Origin: Streptomyces sp. NBC_01262
GTDB lineage: Bacteria; Actinomycetota; Actinomycetes; Streptomycetales; Streptomycetaceae
Direction of reading: 5' to 3'
NCBI RefSeq assembly: GCF_036226365.1
Contig: NZ_CP108462.1
Location: 5,719,501 to 5,783,500 of the forward strand
DNA: 64,000 nucleotides
Shown here: positions 37,151 through 44,963 of the stretch, one piece after another
How positions within the stretch are numbered: the first letter of the stretch is position 1
How the letters are laid out: each line of letters starts with the position of its first letter
Translations under genes and position numbers: made by a program
The notes under the pieces: model-generated
The model's input: the letters and a program-made list of their open reading frames with translations, nothing else
The model's database searches: none
What the model was told of the DNA's origin: nothing

Positions 37151-38467
37151 ATGCACAGCGGTCACAGCGGGCGCGGTGAGGACACGCCGGAGGTGCGTGA
37201 GGGCATAGTGCTGCCTCCGCAGAGCGAGCCATGGGAAGCGGCACCGGCGGGCGGTCAGCCCTGGGGCCAGCCGCAGCCCCAGCCGCAGTACTCGCCCTTC
37301 GACGGCTACGGGCAGCAGCCCGCCCAGCCGCTGCCGGACGGGGACGCCACCCAGCTCTTCCCGCCCTATCCGCAGACTCCGGCCGTCCCCGCCCAGCCGC
37401 CCGTCGCGCAGCCGCACGTCGCGGCCGACGCGACGCAGATGCTTCCGCCGTACCCGCAGGCCATGCCGGCCGTGGGGGCGGTGGGCGACGCCACGCAGGT
37501 CCTGCGCCCGGTGCCCCAGGCGCCTGCCGCCGTGCCCGCCGCGGAGCCGACCGAGCAGTTGCCGCGCTTCGACCAGTACGGCGGCGGCTACGAGGCCGCG
37601 CAGCCCGCACCGCCGCAGGACGACTTCGCGCACCTCTACCGGCAGGACGGCCCCCAGCCGCCCCAGCAGCCCCAGTTCCAGCAGCAGGCGCCTCCGTGGC
37701 AGCGGCAGCCCGCGCAGCCGCAGCAGCAGTACGGCCAGCAGCCTTACGCCCAACAGCCGTACGGGCAGCAGCAGTACGCCCAGCAGCCCCTGGCGGCACC
37801 GGCGGACGGCCCGGGCCCGGGTCGCAGGAAGCCGTCCCCGGCGGTGCTCGTCGGCATCGTGGTGGCTGTCTGCGCCGTCGCGGGCCTGGCGGCCGGTGCC
37901 GTGATGAGCGGCGGCGGGGATGACGATCAGGCGGCGGGCGGTTCGGCGTCGGCGTCGGCGAGCGCGTCCTCGTCGACCTCGGCGGGGTCGCTGTCGGACG
38001 GGGACAGCGCGGCGAAGGGGCAGGCGGAGAAGCTGGACGCGCTGCTCAAGGAGAGCGGCAGCAGCCGGGCCTCGGTGATCAGCGCGGTGTCGAGCATCCA
38101 GTCCTGCCAGAACCTCGGCCAGGCCGCGTCGGACCTGCGCGCGGCCGCGACCCAGCGCCAGGGCCTGGTCAGCCAGCTCGGCACGCTCTCGGTCGACCAG
38201 CTCCCGGACCACGAGGCGCTCACCGACGCCCTCACCAAGGCCTGGAACGCCTCGGCCTCGGCGGACACGCACTACGCCGCCTGGGCCGACCAGGCCGCGA
38301 ACCAGAAGAAGGTCTGCAAGAGCGGCCACGCCCGCAACACCGGCGAGACCTCGGCCGGCAACCGGGACAGCGGCACGGCCTCACAGGCCAAGAAGCGTGC
38401 CGTCAAGCTGTGGAACACCATCGCCGAGAAGTACGGGCTGACGCAGCGCCAGTTCACCCAGCTCTGA
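37151..38467 (+). CDS. Q/P-rich single-pass membrane protein
   Basis: 438 residues from ATG 37151 (AGGAG at 37138-37142). Residues 1-225 are a Pro/Gln-rich, disordered cytoplasmic region with three spaced DATQ motifs (65, 93, 113) and a related EPTEQLPRF (132-140), then a Q-Y repeat (191-213). A single TM helix spans about 230-252. The exterior part is a Ser/Ala linker followed by a compact helical domain (~280-438) with two Cys ('SIQSCQNLG' and 'KKVCKSGH') likely disulfide-bonded. Function unknown; the architecture fits an envelope protein with a phosphorylatable cytoplasmic tail. Confidence 0.75.
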   Translation: MHSGHSGRGEDTPEVREGIVLPPQSEPWEAAPAGGQPWGQPQPQPQYSPFDGYGQQPAQPLPDGDATQLFPPYPQTPAVPAQPPVAQPHVAADATQMLPPYPQAMPAVGAVGDATQVLRPVPQAPAAVPAAEPTEQLPRFDQYGGGYEAAQPAPPQDDFAHLYRQDGPQPPQQPQFQQQAPPWQRQPAQPQQQYGQQPYAQQPYGQQQYAQQPLAAPADGPGPGRRKPSPAVLVGIVVAVCAVAGLAAGAVMSGGGDDDQAAGGSASASASASSSTSAGSLSDGDSAAKGQAEKLDALLKESGSSRASVISAVSSIQSCQNLGQAASDLRAAATQRQGLVSQLGTLSVDQLPDHEALTDALTKAWNASASADTHYAAWADQAANQKKVCKSGHARNTGETSAGNRDSGTASQAKKRAVKLWNTIAEKYGLTQRQFTQL

Positions 38468-38472
38468 CGCCG

Positions 38473-39762
38473 TCAGCCGGCCGAGGCCTTCTCCAGCGTC
38501 CGCGTCACGTCGACGAAGCCCTTGCGCGCCGCGACGAGCCGGCCGTCGGTGACGACCTGGTACGTGACCTTGCCGTTGGCCAGGCGCGGATGGTCCGGGA
38601 CCGAGGCCAGGTCCTGGTCGCGCCAGCCGAGGGCGGGGGTCAGGCCGCCGGTCGAGATGCCGTGGGCGTTGTCGAGGGCCTGCTTGAGGGTCGTGGCGTC
38701 GATGTTCTGGCCGCCCATCGACCCGACGACCTCGGTGAGGACGGTGTAGGCGATCCAGGTGGTCTGCGCGCCGGGGTCGTCGGTGTCGATGCTGTCGTCG
38801 CCGAAGGCGTACTTGGCGACGGCCTGCTTCATCGGGTTCCAGGCGGCGTCGGACGCGGGCGGGTACCAGCCGGTGACGAGGGCGTTCTCCAGCGGGCTCC
38901 CGGAGCCTCCCGAGCTGTCGACCGTCGACTGCTGGACGCTGCCGAGGACTGACGCGATCCGGGTCCTGGGCGAGACCTGCTTGCCCGTGTCCGGGTCCGT
39001 GACGGTGATCCGCCGGAAGGAGTCGAAGAAGGTCGCGGTCTTCTCGCCGAGGACGGCCGTGACACACCGTCCGTCCCCGGTGCCGTCATCGCCGACCGAC
39101 TTCTCGGCGGTGGTGGTGTAGTCCGTGGAGTCCTCGGCCGCGCGCAGGTCGGTGGCGTCGGAGCGGCCGCCGGCGCGCAGCCCGGCGTCGAGGAATGCCG
39201 GGAACTGGTCGCCCGCGGCGGTGTCCGGCCGCACGAGGGTGACCGACTCGCACTTGGGCGCCAGTTGCTGGCCGTTGCCCGCCAGCAGCGAGCTGAGGCC
39301 GCCGTTGACCGGGTAGGACAGCGGGCTGTCGAACTCGGTCTCGGTGACCCCGAATCCGCCGAGGTACGGGATGCCCTCCGCCTCCAGCGTGGACAGGAAG
39401 CTCGGGCCGTGCTGGCTGTACGAGCCCACGACCGCGGCCACTCCCTCGTCGGCCGCGCGCTGGGCGCAGGCCGCCGCACCGGCGGTGGTGTTGTGCTCGT
39501 TGCAGGTGAGGACCTTCAGCTGGTGCCCGTTGATGCCGCCCTGGGCGTTGACGTACTTCGCGTACGCCTTCGCCATCGCGGGCATGCCGGGTTCGTTGGT
39601 CGCCTGGGTCTGTTCGGGCGCCCAGGTCATGACGACGATGGTTCCCGGGGAGTCCCCCGTGCTCCCCGGGAGCGCACCGCAGCCTGCGAGCAGCAGCGCG
39701 CAGGACGTGGCGACGGACAGCAGGGCGGCCTTGCGCGCGCGTGAGTCACGCCTGTCACTCAT
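38473..39762 (-). CDS. branched-chain amino-acid-type ABC substrate-binding lipoprotein
   Basis: 429 residues from ATG 39762. The lipoprotein signal ends in lipobox LLAGCG (Cys28). The body has the type I periplasmic-binding fold of LivJ-like proteins ('AYAKYVNAQGGINGHQLKVLTCNEHNTTAGAAACAQRAADEGVAAVVGSYSQHG', 'IPYLGGFGVTETEF', 'ALVTGWYPPASDAAWNPMKQAVAKY'). No permease or ATPase genes are adjacent, so it is an orphan receptor or binding protein. It ends 5 bp from the convergent Q/P-rich gene. Confidence 0.85.
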   Translation of the reverse strand: MSDRRDSRARKAALLSVATSCALLLAGCGALPGSTGDSPGTIVVMTWAPEQTQATNEPGMPAMAKAYAKYVNAQGGINGHQLKVLTCNEHNTTAGAAACAQRAADEGVAAVVGSYSQHGPSFLSTLEAEGIPYLGGFGVTETEFDSPLSYPVNGGLSSLLAGNGQQLAPKCESVTLVRPDTAAGDQFPAFLDAGLRAGGRSDATDLRAAEDSTDYTTTAEKSVGDDGTGDGRCVTAVLGEKTATFFDSFRRITVTDPDTGKQVSPRTRIASVLGSVQQSTVDSSGGSGSPLENALVTGWYPPASDAAWNPMKQAVAKYAFGDDSIDTDDPGAQTTWIAYTVLTEVVGSMGGQNIDATTLKQALDNAHGISTGGLTPALGWRDQDLASVPDHPRLANGKVTYQVVTDGRLVAARKGFVDVTRTLEKASAG

Positions 39763-39895
39763 GTCAACCGAAGATTCCGCTCCGGCCCCAACGCCGCAGT
39801 GACCGTAGGAGAACGGAGGGTCACTTTCAGGTGAACAGCCCGTGCTGATCCATGCATAATCGCGCCGGATCCGCGGGCACGTACGATCGTGCATC

Positions 39896-40390
39896 GTGCA
39901 GAGTCAGCAAAAGTCTTCCCGCCGAGGTACCCGCTCATCCACGATGGGGGGCATGCCGCTCAATGACATGCCCTGGTGGCGCTGGCGCAGTAACGTGCGC
40001 TCGGCACTGCACATGATCAGCGATCCGGTCTTCCAGCAGGAGTGCTGGCTCGCGGGCCTGCCCGGCTACGGAGACGTCACGGACGCCGTTTACCGCCTGG
40101 TCGAGGACACGTGGCTCGACAACTGGTCCGCCGAGAAATACGTCGGAACGATCTTCCGCGACGCGCAGGAGGCCGCGCTGGTCGATGTCGCGGTGCTGCG
40201 CGTGCTGAAGATCCTCCACCAGGTCGGCGCGGACGCCCCGATAAGCGCCTACCTGGAGAACCACGCGTGGCCGGAGGCGGTACGGGCCGCCCGCGAGGCA
40301 CATGTGCGCCTCGCGACGGCCGACGGGGAGGACCCGGACACGCCGCCGCGCTCCCTGGACGTGCTGAAGATCTATACGCGCAGCGCCTGA
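39896..40390 (+). CDS. conserved hypothetical protein, 164 residues
   Basis: Not recognised as a named family. From GTG 39896 it encodes a soluble, mostly helical protein with a Trp-rich start ('GGMPLNDMPWWRWRSNVRSALHMISDPVFQQECWLAG') and 'YRLVEDTWLDNWSAEKYVGTIFRDAQEAALVDVAVLRVLKILHQVG'. A -10-like TACGAT (39882-39887) lies 8 nt before the GTG, which suggests a leaderless message. Neighbours are purU (same strand, ~90 bp on) and the divergent binding lipoprotein. No function is proposed. Confidence 0.7.
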   Translation: MQSQQKSSRRGTRSSTMGGMPLNDMPWWRWRSNVRSALHMISDPVFQQECWLAGLPGYGDVTDAVYRLVEDTWLDNWSAEKYVGTIFRDAQEAALVDVAVLRVLKILHQVGADAPISAYLENHAWPEAVRAAREAHVRLATADGEDPDTPPRSLDVLKIYTRSA

Positions 40391-40481
40391 CCGCGTCGGC
40401 CCGACCCCCGTACGGCCTGACCGCGTACCGCCTGACGGACGGCTTTGGCCTGCCGCAAGGGCGGTGTGCGACGCTAAGCCC

Positions 40482-41360
40482 GTGAATGAGTCGCAGTCAC
40501 CGCAGCCGAAGTCCGACCAGTTTGTCCTGACCCTGTCCTGCCCGGACAAGCAGGGCATCGTGCACGCCGTGTCGAGCTTTCTCTTCATGACCGGGTGCAA
40601 CATCGAGGACAGCCAGCAGTTCGGGGACCGCGACACGGGCCTGTTCTTCATGCGCGTGCACTTCTCCGCCGAGCCCCCGGTGACGGCGGGCAAACTGCGG
40701 GCCAGCTTCGCCGCGATCGGTGACTCGTATCACATGGACTGGCAGATCCACCCGGCCGAGCAGCGGATGCGGGTCGTCCTCATGGTCAGCAAGTTCGGGC
40801 ACTGCCTGAACGATCTGCTGTTCCGGACCCGGATCGGCGCGCTGCCGGTGGAGATCGCGGCGGTGGTCTCCAACCACACGGACTTCGAGGCGCTGGTCGG
40901 CTCCTACGGTGTTCCCTTCCACCACATCCCGGTGACCAGGGAGAACAAGGCGGAGGCGGAAGCGGAGCTCATCGCACTGGTGGAGAAGGAGAACGTCGAG
41001 CTGGTCGTGCTCGCCCGCTATATGCAGGTGCTCTCGGACAACCTCTGCAAGGAGCTGTCCGGCAAGATCATCAACATTCACCACTCCTTCCTGCCGAGCT
41101 TCAAGGGCGCCAAGCCCTACCACCAGGCGCACGCGCGCGGTGTGAAGCTGATCGGTGCGACCGCGCACTACGTCACCGCCGACCTGGACGAGGGCCCGAT
41201 CATCGAGCAGGAGGTCGAGCGCGTCGGTCACGAGGTCACGCCCGAGCAGCTCGTCGCCGTCGGCCGCGATGTCGAGTGCCAGGCGCTCGCGCGTGCCGTG
41301 AAGTGGCACAGCGAGCGCCGCGTCCTGCTCAACGGCCGTCGTACGGTCGTCTTCGCCTGA
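40482..41360 (+). CDS. purU: formyltetrahydrofolate deformylase
   Basis: 292 residues from GTG 40482. An N-terminal ACT domain ('FVLTLSCPDKQGIVHAVSSFLFMTGCNIEDSQQF') precedes the formyltransferase-fold hydrolase domain. Active-site residues are visible in 'IINIHHSFLPSFKGAKPYHQAH' (catalytic His) and 'ATAHYVTADLDEGPIIEQ' (catalytic Asp). It hydrolyses 10-formyl-THF to THF and formate, balancing one-carbon pools and supplying formate. No riboswitch is seen in the 91-bp upstream region. Confidence 0.95.
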   Translation: MNESQSPQPKSDQFVLTLSCPDKQGIVHAVSSFLFMTGCNIEDSQQFGDRDTGLFFMRVHFSAEPPVTAGKLRASFAAIGDSYHMDWQIHPAEQRMRVVLMVSKFGHCLNDLLFRTRIGALPVEIAAVVSNHTDFEALVGSYGVPFHHIPVTRENKAEAEAELIALVEKENVELVVLARYMQVLSDNLCKELSGKIINIHHSFLPSFKGAKPYHQAHARGVKLIGATAHYVTADLDEGPIIEQEVERVGHEVTPEQLVAVGRDVECQALARAVKWHSERRVLLNGRRTVVFA

Positions 41361-41368
41361 CTGTCTCG

Positions 41369-42640
41369 TCAGAGGCGCGACAGGCTCGCCGCCGCGAACA
41401 GCACGTCCCGGATGGCCGCCTGGTCGCCGTACGCGCCTGTCGCGATCCGCTCGGGCGCCAGATGGCCGGCTGCGAGCTGGCAGAAGTCCAGCTGGTCGAC
41501 GGCGATCTCGGCGACGATGTTGTCCTCGGAGGCCACCGCGCCCGGGGAGTCCAGCGAGATGTTCCAGCGGCCGCCGCCGGCGCCCTCGACATGCAGATGC
41601 AGTGCGCGCCCGGGTGCGCCCGCCGCGACCAGGCGGGCGGCGGACGCGGCGAGTCCGGCTCGGCGGCGCTCGGCGATCGCGGTGGGCAGCATGCGCGCGG
41701 CGAGGTCGATCATCCGGTTGAGGTGCCGCGGGGCCGGTGGCTTGTACGGGTAGTCCAGCGCGTTGGCGATGTCCTCGGCGTGGATCCAGCACTCGAAGGC
41801 CCGGTCTATCAGGGCGTCGCGCACCGGCAGGGTGAAGTCGACGTAGTCGACGGGCAGTCCGCCGGTGCCGGAGCCGGCGAAGGACAGGGTGCGGACGATG
41901 TTGCGGCTCTGGCCACGCCACTTGTTGCGTACGAAGACCGGCGGGAGTTCCTTGCAGAGGTCGATGGCGAGATCGGTGCGGTCCATGGTGGTGCGGGGCT
42001 GCGGGCCGGTGCCGAGCGGGTCGTCCAGGCCGAGGGAGATGGCGACGATGCCGTCGACCGCGCCGAGGTGGGCGAGGACGCCGCGCAGGGTGAGCACGCG
42101 CTCGCCGCGCGCCCAGAGCAGCTTGACGGGCATGTTCCACTCGGGTTCGCCCAGATCGCCGAGGAAGGCGTCGAGGCGGGCGGCCTCGGCGTCGTAGGGC
42201 GCGGCCCACTCGGGGACCGGGATCCGGGCCGGGCGGCGGCCGAGGCAGTTCTCCAGGACCCGGGCGCGCAGCAGCGGATCGAGGTCCAGGGACTCCTCCT
42301 GGTGCAGCAGGCCGACCGCGTCGCGCAGCCGCAGCGCCTCCTCCGCGCAGGAGGCGCAGTCGGTGAGGTGCACCTCGACCGCGGCGGCCTCGTCGTGCGA
42401 GCAGGCGGTCAGCGCCCAGGCGCCGAGCAGCGAGCGCAGCGTGTTGTGGTCGTACGCGGGCAGCTCGGGCAGCTCGGGCAGCTCAGGCATGCCGGACTCC
42501 GGCGGGTGCGGCGGTCCCGGGCGCTCGGGCAGTGCCGGCAGCGTGCCCGCGTCGTCCGCGGCCTCGCGCGGCTGGGGCACCCGCGGCAGCGGGGCGCCGC
42601 CATGGGAGGGCGTGCCGCCGTTCTGGGCGGGGCCGTTCAC
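41369..42640 (-). CDS. zinc-finger anti-sigma factor fused to a mycothiol-dependent isomerase (MDMPI) domain
   Basis: 423 residues; GTG 42640 overlaps the sigma gene's stop (GTGA). After a Pro-rich head, residues 63-105 form a zf-HC2 anti-sigma domain with His91-x3-Cys95-x2-Cys98 (Cys80 may be a further ligand). Residues ~145-420 look like a DinB/maleylpyruvate isomerase fold ('PEWNMPVKLLWARGERVLTLRGVLAHLGAVDGIVAISLG', 'RAFECWIHAEDIANAL'). It should bind and inhibit the co-encoded sigma factor. The isomerase part may sense mycothiol or redox state, which is inference. Confidence 0.82.
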   Translation of the reverse strand: MNGPAQNGGTPSHGGAPLPRVPQPREAADDAGTLPALPERPGPPHPPESGMPELPELPELPAYDHNTLRSLLGAWALTACSHDEAAAVEVHLTDCASCAEEALRLRDAVGLLHQEESLDLDPLLRARVLENCLGRRPARIPVPEWAAPYDAEAARLDAFLGDLGEPEWNMPVKLLWARGERVLTLRGVLAHLGAVDGIVAISLGLDDPLGTGPQPRTTMDRTDLAIDLCKELPPVFVRNKWRGQSRNIVRTLSFAGSGTGGLPVDYVDFTLPVRDALIDRAFECWIHAEDIANALDYPYKPPAPRHLNRMIDLAARMLPTAIAERRRAGLAASAARLVAAGAPGRALHLHVEGAGGGRWNISLDSPGAVASEDNIVAEIAVDQLDFCQLAAGHLAPERIATGAYGDQAAIRDVLFAAASLSRL

Positions 42641-43212
42641 AGCAGCCGTCCGCGGTTGCGCTGCGAGGGGCCGGCGTCGAGCTGCGGCGGGTGGTCCATG
42701 GCCGTGGACAGCAGTTGCAGCCCCAGCCGCAGCCGGCGCCTGGCCTCGTCCTCGGTGACGCCCAGGTCGGCGGCGGTCTGCCGGTAGTCGAGGCGCTGGC
42801 GGTAGGCCCGGTCCAGGGCTTCGCGCAGCGGCGTGGGCATCGAGGTGACGATGTAGTCGGCGCGGGCGGCCGCCGACGCCTCCCGGACCCTGGCCTCGAC
42901 CTCCTCCGGTGTCCCCTCGCCGGTTTTCTGGGCCTGTCGCAGCCGGTGGACGGCCTGCCGCTGGGTGAGGCCGGCGATCCAGGAGCGCAGCGAACCGTGC
43001 TTGGGGTCGTAGGCGTCCGGGTTCTCCCAGATGTACCCGAACACCTCACGGGTGATCTGCGCGGCCGCGTGCTCGTCGTCCATCACGCGATGCGCCAGGT
43101 TGTGCACGAGTGAGGCGAAGCGGTCGTACAGCTCACCCAGCGCGGCTTCCTCGCCGCGTGCCAGGCGCTGCTGCATCTTCCGGTCCCAGCGGGGTGGTGC
43201 GGGTGTCACCAT
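42637..43212 (-). CDS. ECF-type RNA polymerase sigma factor
   Basis: 191 residues from ATG 43212 (GAGGGGA 8 nt upstream). Region 2 is seen as 'LGELYDRFASLVHNLAHRVMDDEHAAAQITREVFGYIWENPDAYDPKHGSLRSWIAGLTQRQAVHRLRQ' and region 4 as 'PTPLREALDRAYRQRLDYRQTAADLGVTEDEARRRLRLGLQLL'. Translationally coupled to its anti-sigma factor. A STAS anti-sigma antagonist is encoded divergently 163 bp away, a sigma/anti-sigma/antagonist module. From memory the set resembles the SCO4408-4410 region of S. coelicolor. Confidence 0.9.
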   Translation of the reverse strand: MVTPAPPRWDRKMQQRLARGEEAALGELYDRFASLVHNLAHRVMDDEHAAAQITREVFGYIWENPDAYDPKHGSLRSWIAGLTQRQAVHRLRQAQKTGEGTPEEVEARVREASAAARADYIVTSMPTPLREALDRAYRQRLDYRQTAADLGVTEDEARRRLRLGLQLLSTAMDHPPQLDAGPSQRNRGRLL

Positions 43213-43248
43213 GCGGCCGTCCCCTCGTCTGCCTCAGATCGAATGTAA

Positions 43249-43264
43249 CCGTCGGTTCCGACGG
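43249..43264. promoter_or_regulatory. 7-2-7 palindrome with an ECF-like -35 element
   Basis: CCGTCGGTTCCGACGG is a perfect inverted repeat 37 bp upstream of the sigma-factor ATG. Its minus strand contains GGAACC, the usual -35 core of ECF promoters, so it could be an autoregulated promoter or operator. A matching CGTT -10 is not evident, which limits confidence. Confidence 0.4.
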
Positions 43265-43375
43265 CGTACGCCCCTTTGCGGCAACATGCTGCCGATGAGG
43301 ACCGGTTTTGGTAATGCGTTATCCGGGTGTGACCGGAAGATTGCGAGAAGCGTCTGTGGGCAGGGCATAAGGTCG

Positions 43376-43783
43376 ATGGACCCACTGCCGGACGAAAGGC
43401 CCAAGACAGTGGCGCTGAAAGTGACGCAGGCCGAACGGGACGGCTGGGCGATCGTGTCGGTGTCGGGCGAGATGGACCTCGTGACCTCGCCCGCCGTCCG
43501 GCAACACGTGCACGACGCGGTGGCCGACGGCCGCCGTGACATCGTTCTCGACCTCGCGGACGTGCAGTTCTGCGACTCCAGCGGCGTCGGCGTGCTCATC
43601 GCCGCCCGCCGCCTCATGCGCTCGTGCGCCGGCCGGCTGCGGCTGATCCTTCCGGCGGACGGTGGTACGGACAGCTCCCACGTCAACCGGGTCCTGTCGG
43701 CCCTGGGCGTACGGCGCCTGTTCGAGGTCTTCCCCGACCTCGTGGCGGCGACGGACGACACGGCGAGCCCGCTGTCGGCCTAG
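43376..43783 (+). CDS. STAS-domain anti-sigma factor antagonist
   Basis: 135 residues from ATG 43376 (GTG 43409 is a possible shorter start). STAS fold of the SpoIIAA/RsbV type: 'WAIVSVSGEMDLVTSPAVRQHVHDAVADGRRDIVLDLADVQFCDSSGVGVLIAARRLM'. The DSSG motif (67-70) holds the serine that cognate kinases phosphorylate. Unphosphorylated, it would bind an anti-sigma factor and free the sigma factor. It is divergent from the ECF sigma operon. Confidence 0.9.
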   Translation: MDPLPDERPKTVALKVTQAERDGWAIVSVSGEMDLVTSPAVRQHVHDAVADGRRDIVLDLADVQFCDSSGVGVLIAARRLMRSCAGRLRLILPADGGTDSSHVNRVLSALGVRRLFEVFPDLVAATDDTASPLSA

Positions 43784-43796
43784 CGCCTGTCCGGCC

Positions 43797-44864
43797 CTAG
43801 GCGTCAGCGGGGGCGGGGCCCAGGGTGGTCGTGCCGACGGCGGCGCGGTGGCCGAGGCCGGTCCGGTATGCGTCAAGTGCGGCTTCGACGCGCCCTGTAC
43901 GGCGCAGCAGATCCCCGAGGAGCCTGCAGATGTCGGCCAGGTCCCCTGCGGCGCCTGCGCGTTCCAGCAGGGCCAGCGCCGATACGTAGTGTTCCTCGGC
44001 GGCCTCGTTGTCGCCGCGCTCCTCCGCCATGAGCCCGAGCAGCCGGTGCGCCCCGCCGGCATGGACGGCGCCGCGATAGGCGGTGAGCTGGTCCAGCAGG
44101 GCCAGCAGCAGGCGCTCCGCCTCGGGGCCCTTGCCCCGGCGGCGCAGTACGTCGGCGAGCTCGACCTCGGCCTGGACGGTGAACAGGACCGCGTTGCCGG
44201 CCGCGAGCATGTCGCGGGCGGTGCGCAGTTCGCGTTCGGCCTGCTCCAGGTCGCCGTCCTGGGCGTGGACGTAGCCGCGCATCCAGTGCACGTGGGCCAG
44301 GTCGGTGTGCAGGCCGAGGCGGTGGAAGATCTCCTGGGCCTTGGCGAGGGAGGCCTCGGCCTCCTCGGTGCGGCCGGCGACGATGAGGGTGCGGGCGATG
44401 CTGCGGTGCATCAGTGCGATGAGCGCCGGATCGGTGGCGCTGGGGGCGAGGTTGAGGGCCTGCTCGGCGGCGCGCGCGGCACGGGTGTAGGCGCCGAGGT
44501 CGGTGTAGGGGCCGATGGCCGCCACGTGCAGCAGGAGCAGCGCGTCGGGGTCGGGCGGGGAGTCGACCTCCAACTGGCCGATGGCCTGCTCCAGCAGGTG
44601 GGAGGCGTAGCGCACCTCCCCGGCCAGCAGGTGGGAGAGCGCCCGGCCGCGTACGGCTGCGGCGCGCTGTGCGACGGGACCGTCCGCGAGCTGTTCCTCG
44701 GCGGCGGTGAAGTGCTTACGGGCGTCGGTCAGTTCTCCGGCGTCCAGCGCCGCCTCGCCGAGCCGCAGGAGGGCGAGGCCCTGTTGAGCCGTGGCTTCCG
44801 CGCCCGCCTCCGGCCCCGCTTCGGCCCCCGCCTCCGCATTCGGATCTGCGGATATCTCCGTCAC
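43797..44864 (-). CDS. TPR-repeat protein
   Basis: 355 residues of tandem helical repeats after an Ala/Glu-rich head with repeated 'AEAGxEAG' units. TPR-like pairs are seen throughout, for example 'GELTDARKHFTAAEEQL', 'GAYTRAARAAEQALNLAP' and 'GDLEQAERELRTARDML'. No DNA-binding or catalytic domain and no signal. Probably a scaffold. It converges on the STAS gene and precedes the acyl-CoA ligase end by 99 bp. Confidence 0.8.
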   Translation of the reverse strand: MTEISADPNAEAGAEAGPEAGAEATAQQGLALLRLGEAALDAGELTDARKHFTAAEEQLADGPVAQRAAAVRGRALSHLLAGEVRYASHLLEQAIGQLEVDSPPDPDALLLLHVAAIGPYTDLGAYTRAARAAEQALNLAPSATDPALIALMHRSIARTLIVAGRTEEAEASLAKAQEIFHRLGLHTDLAHVHWMRGYVHAQDGDLEQAERELRTARDMLAAGNAVLFTVQAEVELADVLRRRGKGPEAERLLLALLDQLTAYRGAVHAGGAHRLLGLMAEERGDNEAAEEHYVSALALLERAGAAGDLADICRLLGDLLRRTGRVEAALDAYRTGLGHRAAVGTTTLGPAPADA

Positions 44865-44963
44865 GATGCTCGCCCCCTCCGGGCGGCCGGATTCGACCGC
44901 GCATGCGACAGGAGAGTACAGCCGCCATGTTGCGGGCGGGGGCCGGTCAAACCTCGCTCTCGG

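Noticed and set aside
37700-37790. Repetitive CAG-rich DNA as a possible repeat array or CRISPR
   Set aside because: The repeats are in frame and encode the Q/Y/P-rich tail of the membrane protein; unit lengths vary and there are no spacers.
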